Source: DASYTH01 sp035762905 (GTDB lineage: Bacteria > Actinomycetota > Actinomycetes > Mycobacteriales > Pseudonocardiaceae). Taken from it: a stretch of DNA of 19,242 nucleotides. The DNA lies in assembly GCF_035762905.1 (NCBI RefSeq), contig NZ_DASUCC010000134.1, positions 1 through 19,242 on the forward strand, written 5' to 3'. Each line of letters opens with the position of its first letter. Within the stretch, counting starts at the first letter, position 1. Shown here one piece after another: positions 7,133-14,348 of the stretch. The notes under the pieces are model-generated. The model worked only from the letters and a program-made list of their open reading frames with translations. It ran no database searches and was not told the origin of the DNA. The position numbers and the translations under genes were made by a program.

Positions 7133-7139
7133 AGCGGAC

Positions 7140-7145
7140 ACGTTA
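7140..7145 (-). promoter_or_regulatory. -10-like hexamer for a leaderless M55 transcript
   Basis: On the minus strand TAACGT fits TANNNT and ends exactly 7 nt before the ATG at 7132, placing the transcription start on or next to the start codon. No good Shine-Dalgarno precedes this ATG, in keeping with a leaderless message. The -35 is not evident. Confidence 0.42.
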
Positions 7146-7203
7146 CTTCTTGGCGTTAGTTACGGGGACTCGTTGACTTTCTAGGTTGACAAGTGGTTAC
7201 TTT
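7142..7203. promoter_or_regulatory. Divergent control region between peptidases and importer
   Basis: The pentamer GTTAC occurs at 7142, 7159 and 7196, and GTTGAC at 7172 and 7185. For the importer, TTGACT (7173-7178) and TACTTT (7198-7203) could be -35 and -10 with a 19-bp spacer; TAGGTT (7182-7187) is an alternative -10. A perfect TTGACA at 7186-7191 has no matching -10. The clustered repeats suggest a regulator site, but no regulator gene is nearby. Confidence 0.35.
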
Positions 7204-7235
7204 CTCGCAACCCACCCGAGGAAGAGGTGATCATC

Positions 7236-9047
7236 GTGCGGTTGAGACGATGGGGGATCGGCGTCGTGTTGGCGGTGTCCGCCCTGGTCACGACCCCCTT
7301 CGCGGCCCCGCTCGGCACGCCCGCGGCGCACGCTCAGGAGCCCGTGACGCTGCGCGTGGCCTACACCAGCGACATCGACACGCTGAACCCGTTCCAGGCC
7401 ACGCTGCTGGTGTCCACCCAGCTCGGCCGGAACATGTACGAGTTCCTGACCATCAACGGGGCCAAGGACTCCACCCCGGAGGGCGGCCTGGCCGAGCGCT
7501 GGGAGACCTCCAGCGACAACCTGACCTGGACGTTCCACCTGCGCGACGGATTGAAGTGGTCCGACGACAAGCCGATCACCGCCAAGGACGTCGCGTTCAC
7601 CTACAACCTGATGCTGACCAACGAGGACGCCGCCGCGGCCAACGGCGTCGCGGTGGCCAACTTCGCGTCGGTCAGCGCCAAGGACGACCGCACCGTCGAG
7701 ATCAAGACCAAGGCCCCGCAGGCGTCCATGCTCGGTTCCACCTCGGAAGTGCCGATCGTGCCCGAGCACGTGTGGAAGGACGTCACCGACATCAAGGGCT
7801 TCACCAACTCGGAGAAGTTCCCGGTGGTCGGCAGCGGCCCGTTCGTCCTCACCGGCTACCAGGAGGGCCAGTCGGCCACGCTGGAGGCCAACGACAAGTT
7901 CTGGCGCGGCCGGGCCAAGATCGACCGGCTGCAGTACGTCAAGTACGAGAACGCCGACGCCGCGGTGCAGGGCCTGCGCAAGGGTGACGTCGACCTCGTC
8001 TACCGGCTGACCGCCAACCAGTTCAAGGCGCTGGAGAGCGAGTCGACGATCAAGACCAGCGCGGGCAACGACCGGCGCTACGTCGAGATCATCCTCAACC
8101 CGGGCAACCCGAAGGTGGACGGCTCGCCGTTCGGCAACGGAAACCCGGTGCTGGCCGATGTCCAGTTCCGCCAGGCCATGGCGCACGCCATCGATGTGCC
8201 CACGATCATCGACAAGGTCTACCAGGGCCTCGCCGAACCGGCGGCGCAGGTCATCCCACCGGTGTTCCCGGACTGGACGTTCAAGCCGGCGGAGAGCCAG
8301 AAGCGCGGCTTCGACCTGGCCAAGGCGAACTCGCTGCTGGACGCGGCCGGCTATGCCAAGGGCCCCAACGGGATCCGCACCGACAAGCAGGGCAAGGAGA
8401 TCAACCTGCGGCTGCTGACCACCACCGACGCCACCGATCGGCAGCAGATCGCCGAGTTCGTCAAGGCCTGGTTCGCCGAGATGGGCGTCGGGGTCACCAA
8501 CGAGTTCAAGGCGTCCAACCAGGTCAACGACGACACCACGGCCGGCAACTTCGACCTGGCGATCAGTGGTTGGAGCGTCAGCCCGGATCCGGATTACCAA
8601 CTCGCCCAGCAGACCTGCAAGATGGTCGGCACCGACCTGTCCGACTCCAACTTCTGCGACAAGGACTACGACGCGCTCTACGCCCAGCAGCAGGCCGAGT
8701 TGGACAAGGACAAGCGCAAGGATCTGGTGCAGAAGGCGCAGGGCATCCTGCACGACAAGGTCTCCGCGCTGATGCTGATCTACGCCAAGCAACTCGAGGC
8801 GTACCGCTCCGACCGGTTCCAGCCGTTCACCACCCAGCCGCAGGACGGCGGGATCATCGCCAACCAGAGCGCTTACTGGAGCTACTACCAGGCGACCCCG
8901 GTGGCCGCCGGCAGCGAGTCCGGCGAGTCCGGCGGGCTGAGCACCGGCGCGGTGGTCGGCATCGTCGGCGGCGCCGCGGTGCTCGTGGCCGGCGTGGTGT
9001 TCGGGCTGAGCCGGCGGCGCAAGGCTTCTGCCGACGAGCGCGAGTGA
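7236..9047 (+). CDS. Family-5 peptide ABC transporter substrate-binding protein with C-terminal membrane anchor
   Basis: A 603-residue extracellular binding protein of the oligo/dipeptide (SBP_bac_5) family. An N-terminal Sec signal peptide (MRLRRWGIGVVLAVSALV...) ends near AHA-QEP at residue 33 and has no lipobox cysteine. The mature part shows the family landmarks LRVAYTSDIDTLNPF, GGLAERWETSSDNLTWTF, LRDGLKWSDDKPITAKDVAFT and VGSGPFVLTGY. A Gly/Ser linker (ESGESGG) and one hydrophobic segment (about 570-592) followed by SRRRK form a C-terminal anchor with the domain outside. The GTG at 7236 is chosen because GAGG in the purine tract 7218-7227 lies 8 nt upstream; a GTG at 7227 (three residues longer) is a close alternative. 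First gene of the importer operon, divergent from the M55/M20 peptidases. Confidence 0.9.
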   Translation: MRLRRWGIGVVLAVSALVTTPFAAPLGTPAAHAQEPVTLRVAYTSDIDTLNPFQATLLVSTQLGRNMYEFLTINGAKDSTPEGGLAERWETSSDNLTWTFHLRDGLKWSDDKPITAKDVAFTYNLMLTNEDAAAANGVAVANFASVSAKDDRTVEIKTKAPQASMLGSTSEVPIVPEHVWKDVTDIKGFTNSEKFPVVGSGPFVLTGYQEGQSATLEANDKFWRGRAKIDRLQYVKYENADAAVQGLRKGDVDLVYRLTANQFKALESESTIKTSAGNDRRYVEIILNPGNPKVDGSPFGNGNPVLADVQFRQAMAHAIDVPTIIDKVYQGLAEPAAQVIPPVFPDWTFKPAESQKRGFDLAKANSLLDAAGYAKGPNGIRTDKQGKEINLRLLTTTDATDRQQIAEFVKAWFAEMGVGVTNEFKASNQVNDDTTAGNFDLAISGWSVSPDPDYQLAQQTCKMVGTDLSDSNFCDKDYDALYAQQQAELDKDKRKDLVQKAQGILHDKVSALMLIYAKQLEAYRSDRFQPFTTQPQDGGIIANQSAYWSYYQATPVAAGSESGESGGLSTGAVVGIVGGAAVLVAGVVFGLSRRRKASADERE

Positions 9048-9053
9048 CACCAC

Positions 9054-10100
9054 ATGGTTGATCTGCCGCTGACGACCGAACCGGTCATCGAGGTCCGCGG
9101 CGGCGAACCGACCGGGCGGGGCCGAGCCCTCGGCACCGCCCGGTTCATCGCCGCCAAGGGCGCCGGAGCACTGGTCAGCCTGCTCCTGGTGGTGGTGCTC
9201 GGGTTCTTCCTGTTCCGGGCGCTGCCGGGCAACCCGGTGCGGGCGATGATCGCCGACACCCGCACCAGCGTGGAGCAGATCGAGCAGATGCGCGCCGAGT
9301 GGCGCCTGGACCTGCCGCTGTTCCAGCAGTTCCTTGGCTACCTCGGGGATCTGCTGCGCGGTGATCTGGGCACCTCGCTGCGGTACAAGCAGCCGGTCGC
9401 CGACCTGATCATGACCCGGCTCTGGCCGACCCTGCTGCTCACCGGTACCGCGCTGGTGCTCTCGGTCGCGCTCGGCCTGTGGTTGGGCACCAGGGCGGCC
9501 TGGCGGCACGGCAGCCGGTTCGACCGCTGGTCCACCAGTACCGCGCTGGTGCTGTGGTCGGTGCCCACGTTCTGGCTCGGGCTGATCATGCTGATGGTGT
9601 TCGCCGTGGGGTTCGACCTGTTCCCCACCGCGGGAATGACCTCACCCGGCGGCGTCGACGGCTTCCTGCCGGCGGTGCTGGACGTCGCGCACCACCTGGT
9701 GCTGCCGGCGATCACGTTGACCGCCGTGGTCTATGCGCAGTACCTGATGGTGATGCGCTCCTCGCTGCTTGAGGAGATGAACGCCGACTATCTGACCACG
9801 GCGCGGGCCAAGGGCCTCACCGACGATCAGGTGCGCCGCCGGCACGCGGTGCCCAATGCGCTGCTGCCCACGATCACGATCATCTTCCTGCACACCGGGT
9901 TGCTGGTGGCCGGTGCGGTGACCGTGGAGACCGTGTTCACCTGGCCGGGGCTGGGCCTGCTCACCTTCCAGGCGATCAACTTCCCGGACTACCCGCTGCT
10001 GCAGGGCACGATGATCGTGCTGGCCGGCGCGGTGGTCGTGATGAACGCGCTCGCCGATGTCGTCTACCGGTTCCTCGACCCGCGGGTGAGGCAGACATGA
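9054..10100 (+). CDS. Peptide ABC transporter permease, DppB/OppB type
   Basis: A 348-residue inner-membrane permease that pairs with the next gene to form the translocation pore. After a cytoplasmic N-terminus of about 35 residues, unusually long for this group, comes the first membrane helix (about 37-57) and the conserved FRALPGNP (54-61). RGDLGTSL (102-109), WSVPTFWLG (168-176), the ATPase-contacting EAA loop DYLTTARAKGLTDDQV (245-260), and PGLGLLTFQAI complete the DppB pattern. The ATG lies 6 nt past the binding-protein stop. Its own TGA overlaps an ATG (ATGA, 10097-10100) that opens a six-codon mini-ORF leading to the next permease. Confidence 0.94.
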   Translation: MVDLPLTTEPVIEVRGGEPTGRGRALGTARFIAAKGAGALVSLLLVVVLGFFLFRALPGNPVRAMIADTRTSVEQIEQMRAEWRLDLPLFQQFLGYLGDLLRGDLGTSLRYKQPVADLIMTRLWPTLLLTGTALVLSVALGLWLGTRAAWRHGSRFDRWSTSTALVLWSVPTFWLGLIMLMVFAVGFDLFPTAGMTSPGGVDGFLPAVLDVAHHLVLPAITLTAVVYAQYLMVMRSSLLEEMNADYLTTARAKGLTDDQVRRRHAVPNALLPTITIIFLHTGLLVAGAVTVETVFTWPGLGLLTFQAINFPDYPLLQGTMIVLAGAVVVMNALADVVYRFLDPRVRQT

Positions 10101-10117
10101 GCGAGGACCGGTCATGA
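10097..10117 (+). other. Six-codon bridging mini-ORF (MSEDRS) between the permeases
   Basis: ATG at 10097 overlaps the upstream permease stop as ATGA, and its own TGA (10115-10117) overlaps the downstream permease start, again as ATGA. It opens with ATGAGCGAG, the same nine bases that open the 33-codon bridging ORF at 10992. It may let terminating ribosomes pass from one permease to the next; the peptide itself is probably without function. Confidence 0.4.
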
Positions 10118-10995
10118 GCATCGTGTGGGCGCGGCGGCGGGCGGCCGCGGGACGGCTGTGGCGGGAGTTCGCCGCCGACCGGGCCGGGCTGGTCGGGCTC
10201 GGCGCGCTGCTGGGCATCGTGGTGCTGGCGCTGCTGGCCCCGCTGTGGATCAGCGCGGACGACCTGTCGGTGATCAGCGCGCCCGGCGGGATACTCGAGC
10301 CGCCCAGCGCCGAGTTCTGGCTGGGCACCGACCACGTCGGCCGCTCGGTGCTGGACCTGACCATCTACGGCGCCCGGGTGTCCCTGGTGGTGGGTATCGC
10401 GGCCGCGCTGCTCTCGGTCGGTATCGGCACGGTCGTCGGCATGCTGTCCGGGCACTTCGGCGGCTGGGTGTCCGCGGTGCTGATGCGGGTCACCGACTTC
10501 TTTCTGGTGCTGCCCGCGCTGGTGCTGGCCATCGCGCTGTCCACCATGCTGGCCCGCGGCCTGTCGACGATCATCGTGGCGATCGGGGTCACCTCGTGGC
10601 CGTCGACCGCCCGGCTGGTCCGCGCCCAGACGCTGACCATCGAGGCGCGCCCCTACATCGAGCGGGCCCAGGCGCTCGGCGGCGGGCACCGGCACGTGCT
10701 GCTCAAGCACGTGCTCCCGGCCGTGCTGCCGCTGGTGCTGGCCAACACCACGCTCGCCGTCGGCAGCGCGATCATCGCCGAATCCACCCTGGCCTTCCTC
10801 GGGCTGGGCGACCCGAGCAAGGTGTCCTGGGGTCAGATGCTCAAACAGGCGCTGGACACCGGATCGGTCACCGCCGGAGCCTGGTGGTACCTGCTGCCGC
10901 CGGGGATCGCCATCGTGGCCGTGGTGCTGGCCTTCACGCTCTGCGGCCGGGCGCTGGAGATCGTGGTCAACCCGAACCTGAGGGCGCGCAGATGA
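10114..10995 (+). CDS. Peptide ABC transporter permease, DppC/OppC type
   Basis: A 293-residue partner permease. It shows the DppC hallmarks: a first helix at about 27-46, the periplasmic WLGTDHVGRSVL (69-80), VTDFFLVLPALVLAI (126-140), the EAA loop RPYIERAQALGG (179-190) running into LKHVLP, and the late ESTLAFLGLGDP (223-234). About six membrane helices are expected. The ATG at 10114 sits in an ATGA overlap with the six-codon mini-ORF. The stop TGA (10993-10995) sits in another ATGA overlap with the 33-codon ORF before the ATPase gene. Together with the upstream permease it should form the membrane channel energised by the fused ATPase. Confidence 0.94.
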   Translation: MSIVWARRRAAAGRLWREFAADRAGLVGLGALLGIVVLALLAPLWISADDLSVISAPGGILEPPSAEFWLGTDHVGRSVLDLTIYGARVSLVVGIAAALLSVGIGTVVGMLSGHFGGWVSAVLMRVTDFFLVLPALVLAIALSTMLARGLSTIIVAIGVTSWPSTARLVRAQTLTIEARPYIERAQALGGGHRHVLLKHVLPAVLPLVLANTTLAVGSAIIAESTLAFLGLGDPSKVSWGQMLKQALDTGSVTAGAWWYLLPPGIAIVAVVLAFTLCGRALEIVVNPNLRARR

Positions 10996-11093
10996 GCGAG
11001 CTTGCGAGCGAATCATTCGACACTTGCCCGGCGCCGAGCGTGCGAGGCGGCCGGGGTCGGCCTGCCCCGAGCTTGCGAGGTGCAGGCAGATGA
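10992..11093 (+). other. 33-codon bridging ORF carrying a short tandem-like repeat
   Basis: The ORF (begins MSELASESFD) starts in an ATGA overlap with the permease stop and ends in an ATGA overlap (11090-11093) with the ATPase start. It contains three related 11-mers: GAGCTTGCGAG at 10998 and 11069, GAGCGTGCGAG at 11036. The peptide is low complexity (RGGRGRPAPSLRG) and looks like read-through of an intergenic repeat. I recall similar ATGAGCGAGCTTGCGAGCG-type sequence between genes in other actinomycetes, but cannot check this here. It may be called a gene or an N-terminal extension by automated tools; neither is convincing. Confidence 0.45.
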
Positions 11094-12766
11094 GTGAGTT
11101 GCTTGAGCTGCGGGATCTCTCGGTGAACTACGCCGGGGCCCGCTCCGACCTGCCCGCGGTGCGCGGCGTGAACCTGCGCCTGGCGCCGGGGGAGAAGCTG
11201 GGTCTGGCCGGTGAGTCCGGCTGCGGCAAGTCCACCGTGGCCATGTCGGTGCTGCGGCTGCTGCCCAAGACGGCCACGGTGGACGGCGAGATCCTGCTCG
11301 ACGGCGAGGACGTGCGCACGATGTCCTGGGGCCGGCTGCGAGCGGTGCGCTGGGCCGGCGCTTCTGTGGTGTTCCAGGGCGCCATGCATGCGCTCAACCC
11401 GGTGCGCCGGGTGGGGGAGCAGATCGCCGAGCCGATGCTGGTGCACAGCCCGCAATCGCCATCCCAGGTCCGGGCCCGGGTGCGCGAGCTGCTCAATCAG
11501 GTGGAACTGCCGGCCGCCAAGGCCAACGCCTTCCCGCACGAGCTGTCCGGCGGCCAGAAGCAACGCGTCATGATCGCGATGGCGCTGGCCTGCGAGCCCC
11601 GGCTGGTGATCGCCGACGAGCCGACCACCGCGCTGGACGTGATCGTCCAGGCCCAGGTGCTGGACCTGCTCACCCGGCTGGTCACCGAGCAGCACCTCGG
11701 CCTGATCATGATCAGCCATGACCTGGCCGTGCTGGCCGCCACCTGCGAGCGCCTGGCGATCATGTACCAGGGCGAGATCGTGGAGGAGGGCGAGTCCCGC
11801 GCGCTGATCGCGGATCCGCGTCACCCGCACACCCAAGCCCTGGCCGCCGCGTTCCCCACCGTCGGCGACCCCGCCTACCGCTACGCGCCGGCCACCAGCA
11901 GCCCGCTCGGCCTGCCGGACCCGCCCGCGACGGGCCCGGCCGAGCCGCTGCTGCGCACCGAGGACCTGCGGGTGACCTTCCACGGCCGCAACCGGGAGAC
12001 CACGCACGCCGTGGCCGGGGTGAACCTGACCGTGCACGGCGGGGAGATCCTCGCCCTGGTCGGCCAGTCCGGCTCCGGCAAGACCACGCTGGCCCGGACC
12101 ATCCTCGGCCTGCAGCCGCCGACCTCCGGTCGGGTGATCTTCGACGGCGAGCCGCTGCCCACCCAGAGCTCGGCACTGCGCGCCTACCGCCGCCAGGTTC
12201 AGCTCGTGCTGCAGGACCCGACCAGCGCGCTCAACCCGAGGCACAGCGTCTACGAGGCGGTGGCCGAGGGGCTGCGCATCCACCGGCTGGACGGCGACGA
12301 GCGGGAGCGGGTGGCCGCCGCGCTGGCCGCGGCCGAACTGCGCCCGCCGGAGGAGTTCATGCCGGTGCTGCCCCAGCAGCTCTCCGGTGGGCAGCGGCAG
12401 CGGGTGGTGATCGCCGGAGCGCTGGCGCTCGAGCCCCGGCTGCTGGTCGCCGACGAGCCGGTCGCCTCGCTGGACGCCTCGGTGCGCGGCGAGATCCTGG
12501 CCCTGCTGCTGCGGCTGCGCGCCCGGCTCGGCCTGGCCGCGCTGGTGATCACCCACGATCTCGGTCTTGCCTGGAACATCGCCGACCGGGTGGCCGTGAT
12601 GTACCGGGGTGAGCTGGTCGAGTCCGGACCGGTGGACGAGGTGCTGGCCGATCCGCGGCACGACTACACCCGCGCGCTGCTCGCCGCCCTGCCCGACCCC
12701 GGGCCCGCGCCGGAAGGTGGCGCGAAATACGCCGTTGGGAGCAGACGGTCCGAGCGCACTGTGTAA
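11090..12766 (+). CDS. Fused double ATPase of a peptide ABC transporter (DppD-DppF type)
   Basis: A 558-residue cytoplasmic protein with two complete nucleotide-binding domains, replacing separate DppD and DppF subunits. Domain 1: Walker A GESGCGKST (41-49), Q-loop FQGAMHALNP, signature LSGGQKQR (152-159), Walker B LVIADEP (172-178), switch H210. Domain 2: Walker A GQSGSGKTT (325-333), Q-loop LQDPTSALNP, signature LSGGQRQR (431-438), Walker B LLVADEP (452-457), H489. The DppD-like domain ends with the usual PHTQALAAAFP region; residues about 258-288 link the halves. The start at 11090 is preferred because MSELLELRDLSV is the natural family beginning; a longer start at 11024 adds only repeat-derived residues. 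The stop codon overlaps the putative -10 of mptB. Confidence 0.93.
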   Translation: MSELLELRDLSVNYAGARSDLPAVRGVNLRLAPGEKLGLAGESGCGKSTVAMSVLRLLPKTATVDGEILLDGEDVRTMSWGRLRAVRWAGASVVFQGAMHALNPVRRVGEQIAEPMLVHSPQSPSQVRARVRELLNQVELPAAKANAFPHELSGGQKQRVMIAMALACEPRLVIADEPTTALDVIVQAQVLDLLTRLVTEQHLGLIMISHDLAVLAATCERLAIMYQGEIVEEGESRALIADPRHPHTQALAAAFPTVGDPAYRYAPATSSPLGLPDPPATGPAEPLLRTEDLRVTFHGRNRETTHAVAGVNLTVHGGEILALVGQSGSGKTTLARTILGLQPPTSGRVIFDGEPLPTQSSALRAYRRQVQLVLQDPTSALNPRHSVYEAVAEGLRIHRLDGDERERVAAALAAAELRPPEEFMPVLPQQLSGGQRQRVVIAGALALEPRLLVADEPVASLDASVRGEILALLLRLRARLGLAALVITHDLGLAWNIADRVAVMYRGELVESGPVDEVLADPRHDYTRALLAALPDPGPAPEGGAKYAVGSRRSERTV

Positions 12767-12769
12767 TCT
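12764..12769 (+). promoter_or_regulatory. -10-like hexamer before mptB, overlapping the ATPase stop
   Basis: TAATCT fits TANNNT and lies 10 nt before the mptB ATG, so a transcript starting here would have only a few leader bases. There is no Shine-Dalgarno before this ATG. The hexamer includes the TAA stop of the ATPase gene. No clear -35; TTGGGA at 12735-12740 is too far. Confidence 0.35.
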
Positions 12770-12779
12770 CAAGCCCGCA

Positions 12780-14333
12780 ATGGCCATCACGACCGACTCT
12801 TCCTCAGACGTAGCAGATCCGGTGGGCCCTGACGACGGCGCGACGAAGGCGGAGCCGGCCACGCGGCAACGAGGTCCGCTCCCGCTCCGCACCATCGCGC
12901 TGGGCACCGTCGGCAGCCTGACGATCCTGATCTGCGCCCTCGGCGCCGCCGGCACTCTTGTGCACGATCCGCTGCTCGGGCGCGGACCGCTGTCCTGGGT
13001 GCGCTACGGGCACGGGCAGAAGCTCGCCACGATGGCGCTGTTCGTGGGATTCCTGCTGGTGGTATGGGCCTGGGTGCGGTTGGGCCGGCATGTGCTGGCC
13101 GAGCGGGTCGGCACCCGCGCCGTGCTGATCGCCTCGGCGTGCTGGACCGCGCCGCTGGTGATCTCGCCGCCGCTGTTCAGCCGGGACGTGTACTCCTACC
13201 TCGCCCAGGGAACGCTGCCGCTGCACGGCTACGACCCGTACCTGCTTGGCCCGACCGTGCTGGACATCGAGCCGATCGTGCAGAACGTGCACAGCTTCTG
13301 GCAGACCACCCCGGCCCCGTACGGTCCGCTGTTCATCCTGCTGGCCAAGGGCGTCGTCTGGGTCACCGGCACGCACATGATCTTCGGTGTCGTGCTGATG
13401 CGCGTGGTCATGATGCTCGGTCTTGGCCTGCTGCTGTGGTCGCTGCCGGGCCTGACCCGACACCTCGGCGGGCGTCTGCCGGTCACGCTGTGGCTGGTGG
13501 TGGCCGGGCCGATGATGGTGGTGCATCTGGTCGGCGGCCCGCACAACGACCTGCTCATGATCGGCTTCCTGGCCGCCGGCTGCCTGTGTGTCCTCAACCG
13601 CAAGCACGTGCTCGGCGTGGTGCTGGTCACGATGGCCGTCGCGGTGAAGGCGACCGCCGCCATCGCCCTGCCGTTCCTGGTGTGGGTGTGGGCCGGGCAC
13701 CTCGGCTCGACGCTGTTGCGCGGCTTCCTGCGTGCGGTGGCCGCGGCGGTGCTCACCTTCGTGGCCACGTTCGCCGCGCTCACCCTGGTGGCCGGGGTGG
13801 ACCTCGGCTGGGTCATGACGCTCGGCTCGTCGTCGAGGATCGTCAACTGGCTGTCCCTGCCGACCGGGATCGGCGAGTTGATCCACACGCTGATCGGGAT
13901 CTTCGTCGACGTGAACAAGTCCTGGGTGGTCAACATCGTCCGGGCGCTCGGCGGGCTGCTGCTGCTGGTGATCCTGGTCCGGCAGTGGTGGCTGGCCAGG
14001 GAGGGCGGCCCGGACGCGGTGCGCCGGGCCGGGATCGCGCTGCTCGCCCTTGCCATTCTCTCGCCGGCCACCCTGCCGTGGTATCTCACCTGGGGCTTCG
14101 TGCTGGTCGCCGGGATCGCCTGGCAGCGCCGGCAGCTCGCCGGGGTGGTCGGGATCGCGGTGTTCCTGGTGCTCACCTACTCGCCGGCCGGCGAGGACCA
14201 GCTCTACCAGCCGCTCTACCTGCTTCTGGCGGTCGCGGTGTCCGTGCTGGCCGGGGTCTCGCTGCTGCGCCCCGATCCGCTGCGACTGTCCATCCGGGCC
14301 GATCGCGAGGAGCAGGCCGCGCCCAGCCCGTGA
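12780..14333 (+). CDS. mptB: Polyprenol-phosphomannose-dependent alpha-1,6-mannosyltransferase MptB
   Basis: A 517-residue integral membrane GT-C glycosyltransferase. The family adds alpha-1,6-mannose from polyprenyl-phosphomannose to the lipomannan/lipoarabinomannan backbone outside the membrane. The first 35 residues are polar and cytoplasmic; about a dozen hydrophobic segments follow. The MptB landmarks are PPLFSRDVYSYLAQG (130-144; D136 in the first outer loop is the expected catalytic or metal-binding acid), GYDPYLLGP (150-158), TTPAPYGPLF (176-185), HLVGGPHND (249-257) and the late PWYLTWG (433-439). The ATG at 12780 lies 14 nt after the importer ATPase stop but is probably read from its own near-leaderless promoter. 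It has no obvious tie to peptide uptake. It is convergent with the PLP enzyme gene 15 nt downstream. Confidence 0.9.
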   Translation: MAITTDSSSDVADPVGPDDGATKAEPATRQRGPLPLRTIALGTVGSLTILICALGAAGTLVHDPLLGRGPLSWVRYGHGQKLATMALFVGFLLVVWAWVRLGRHVLAERVGTRAVLIASACWTAPLVISPPLFSRDVYSYLAQGTLPLHGYDPYLLGPTVLDIEPIVQNVHSFWQTTPAPYGPLFILLAKGVVWVTGTHMIFGVVLMRVVMMLGLGLLLWSLPGLTRHLGGRLPVTLWLVVAGPMMVVHLVGGPHNDLLMIGFLAAGCLCVLNRKHVLGVVLVTMAVAVKATAAIALPFLVWVWAGHLGSTLLRGFLRAVAAAVLTFVATFAALTLVAGVDLGWVMTLGSSSRIVNWLSLPTGIGELIHTLIGIFVDVNKSWVVNIVRALGGLLLLVILVRQWWLAREGGPDAVRRAGIALLALAILSPATLPWYLTWGFVLVAGIAWQRRQLAGVVGIAVFLVLTYSPAGEDQLYQPLYLLLAVAVSVLAGVSLLRPDPLRLSIRADREEQAAPSP

Positions 14334-14348
14334 CCGGTGCCGTCGATG

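Noticed and set aside
7186..7191. Perfect -35 consensus TTGACA
   Set aside because: No acceptable -10 lies 16-19 bp downstream, so the match is probably incidental or part of the GTTGAC repeat.
7197..9509. 770-codon open frame on the minus strand
   Set aside because: Antisense to the substrate-binding protein and permease; low-complexity composition and no domain.
11024..11089. N-terminal extension of the fused ATPase (MPGAERARRPG...)
   Set aside because: The extra residues derive from the repeat segment; MSELLELRDLSV at 11090 is the natural family start and sits in an ATGA overlap.
10967..12955. 662-codon open frame on the minus strand
   Set aside because: Antisense to the fused ATPase, whose two full sets of ABC motifs leave no doubt about the coding strand.
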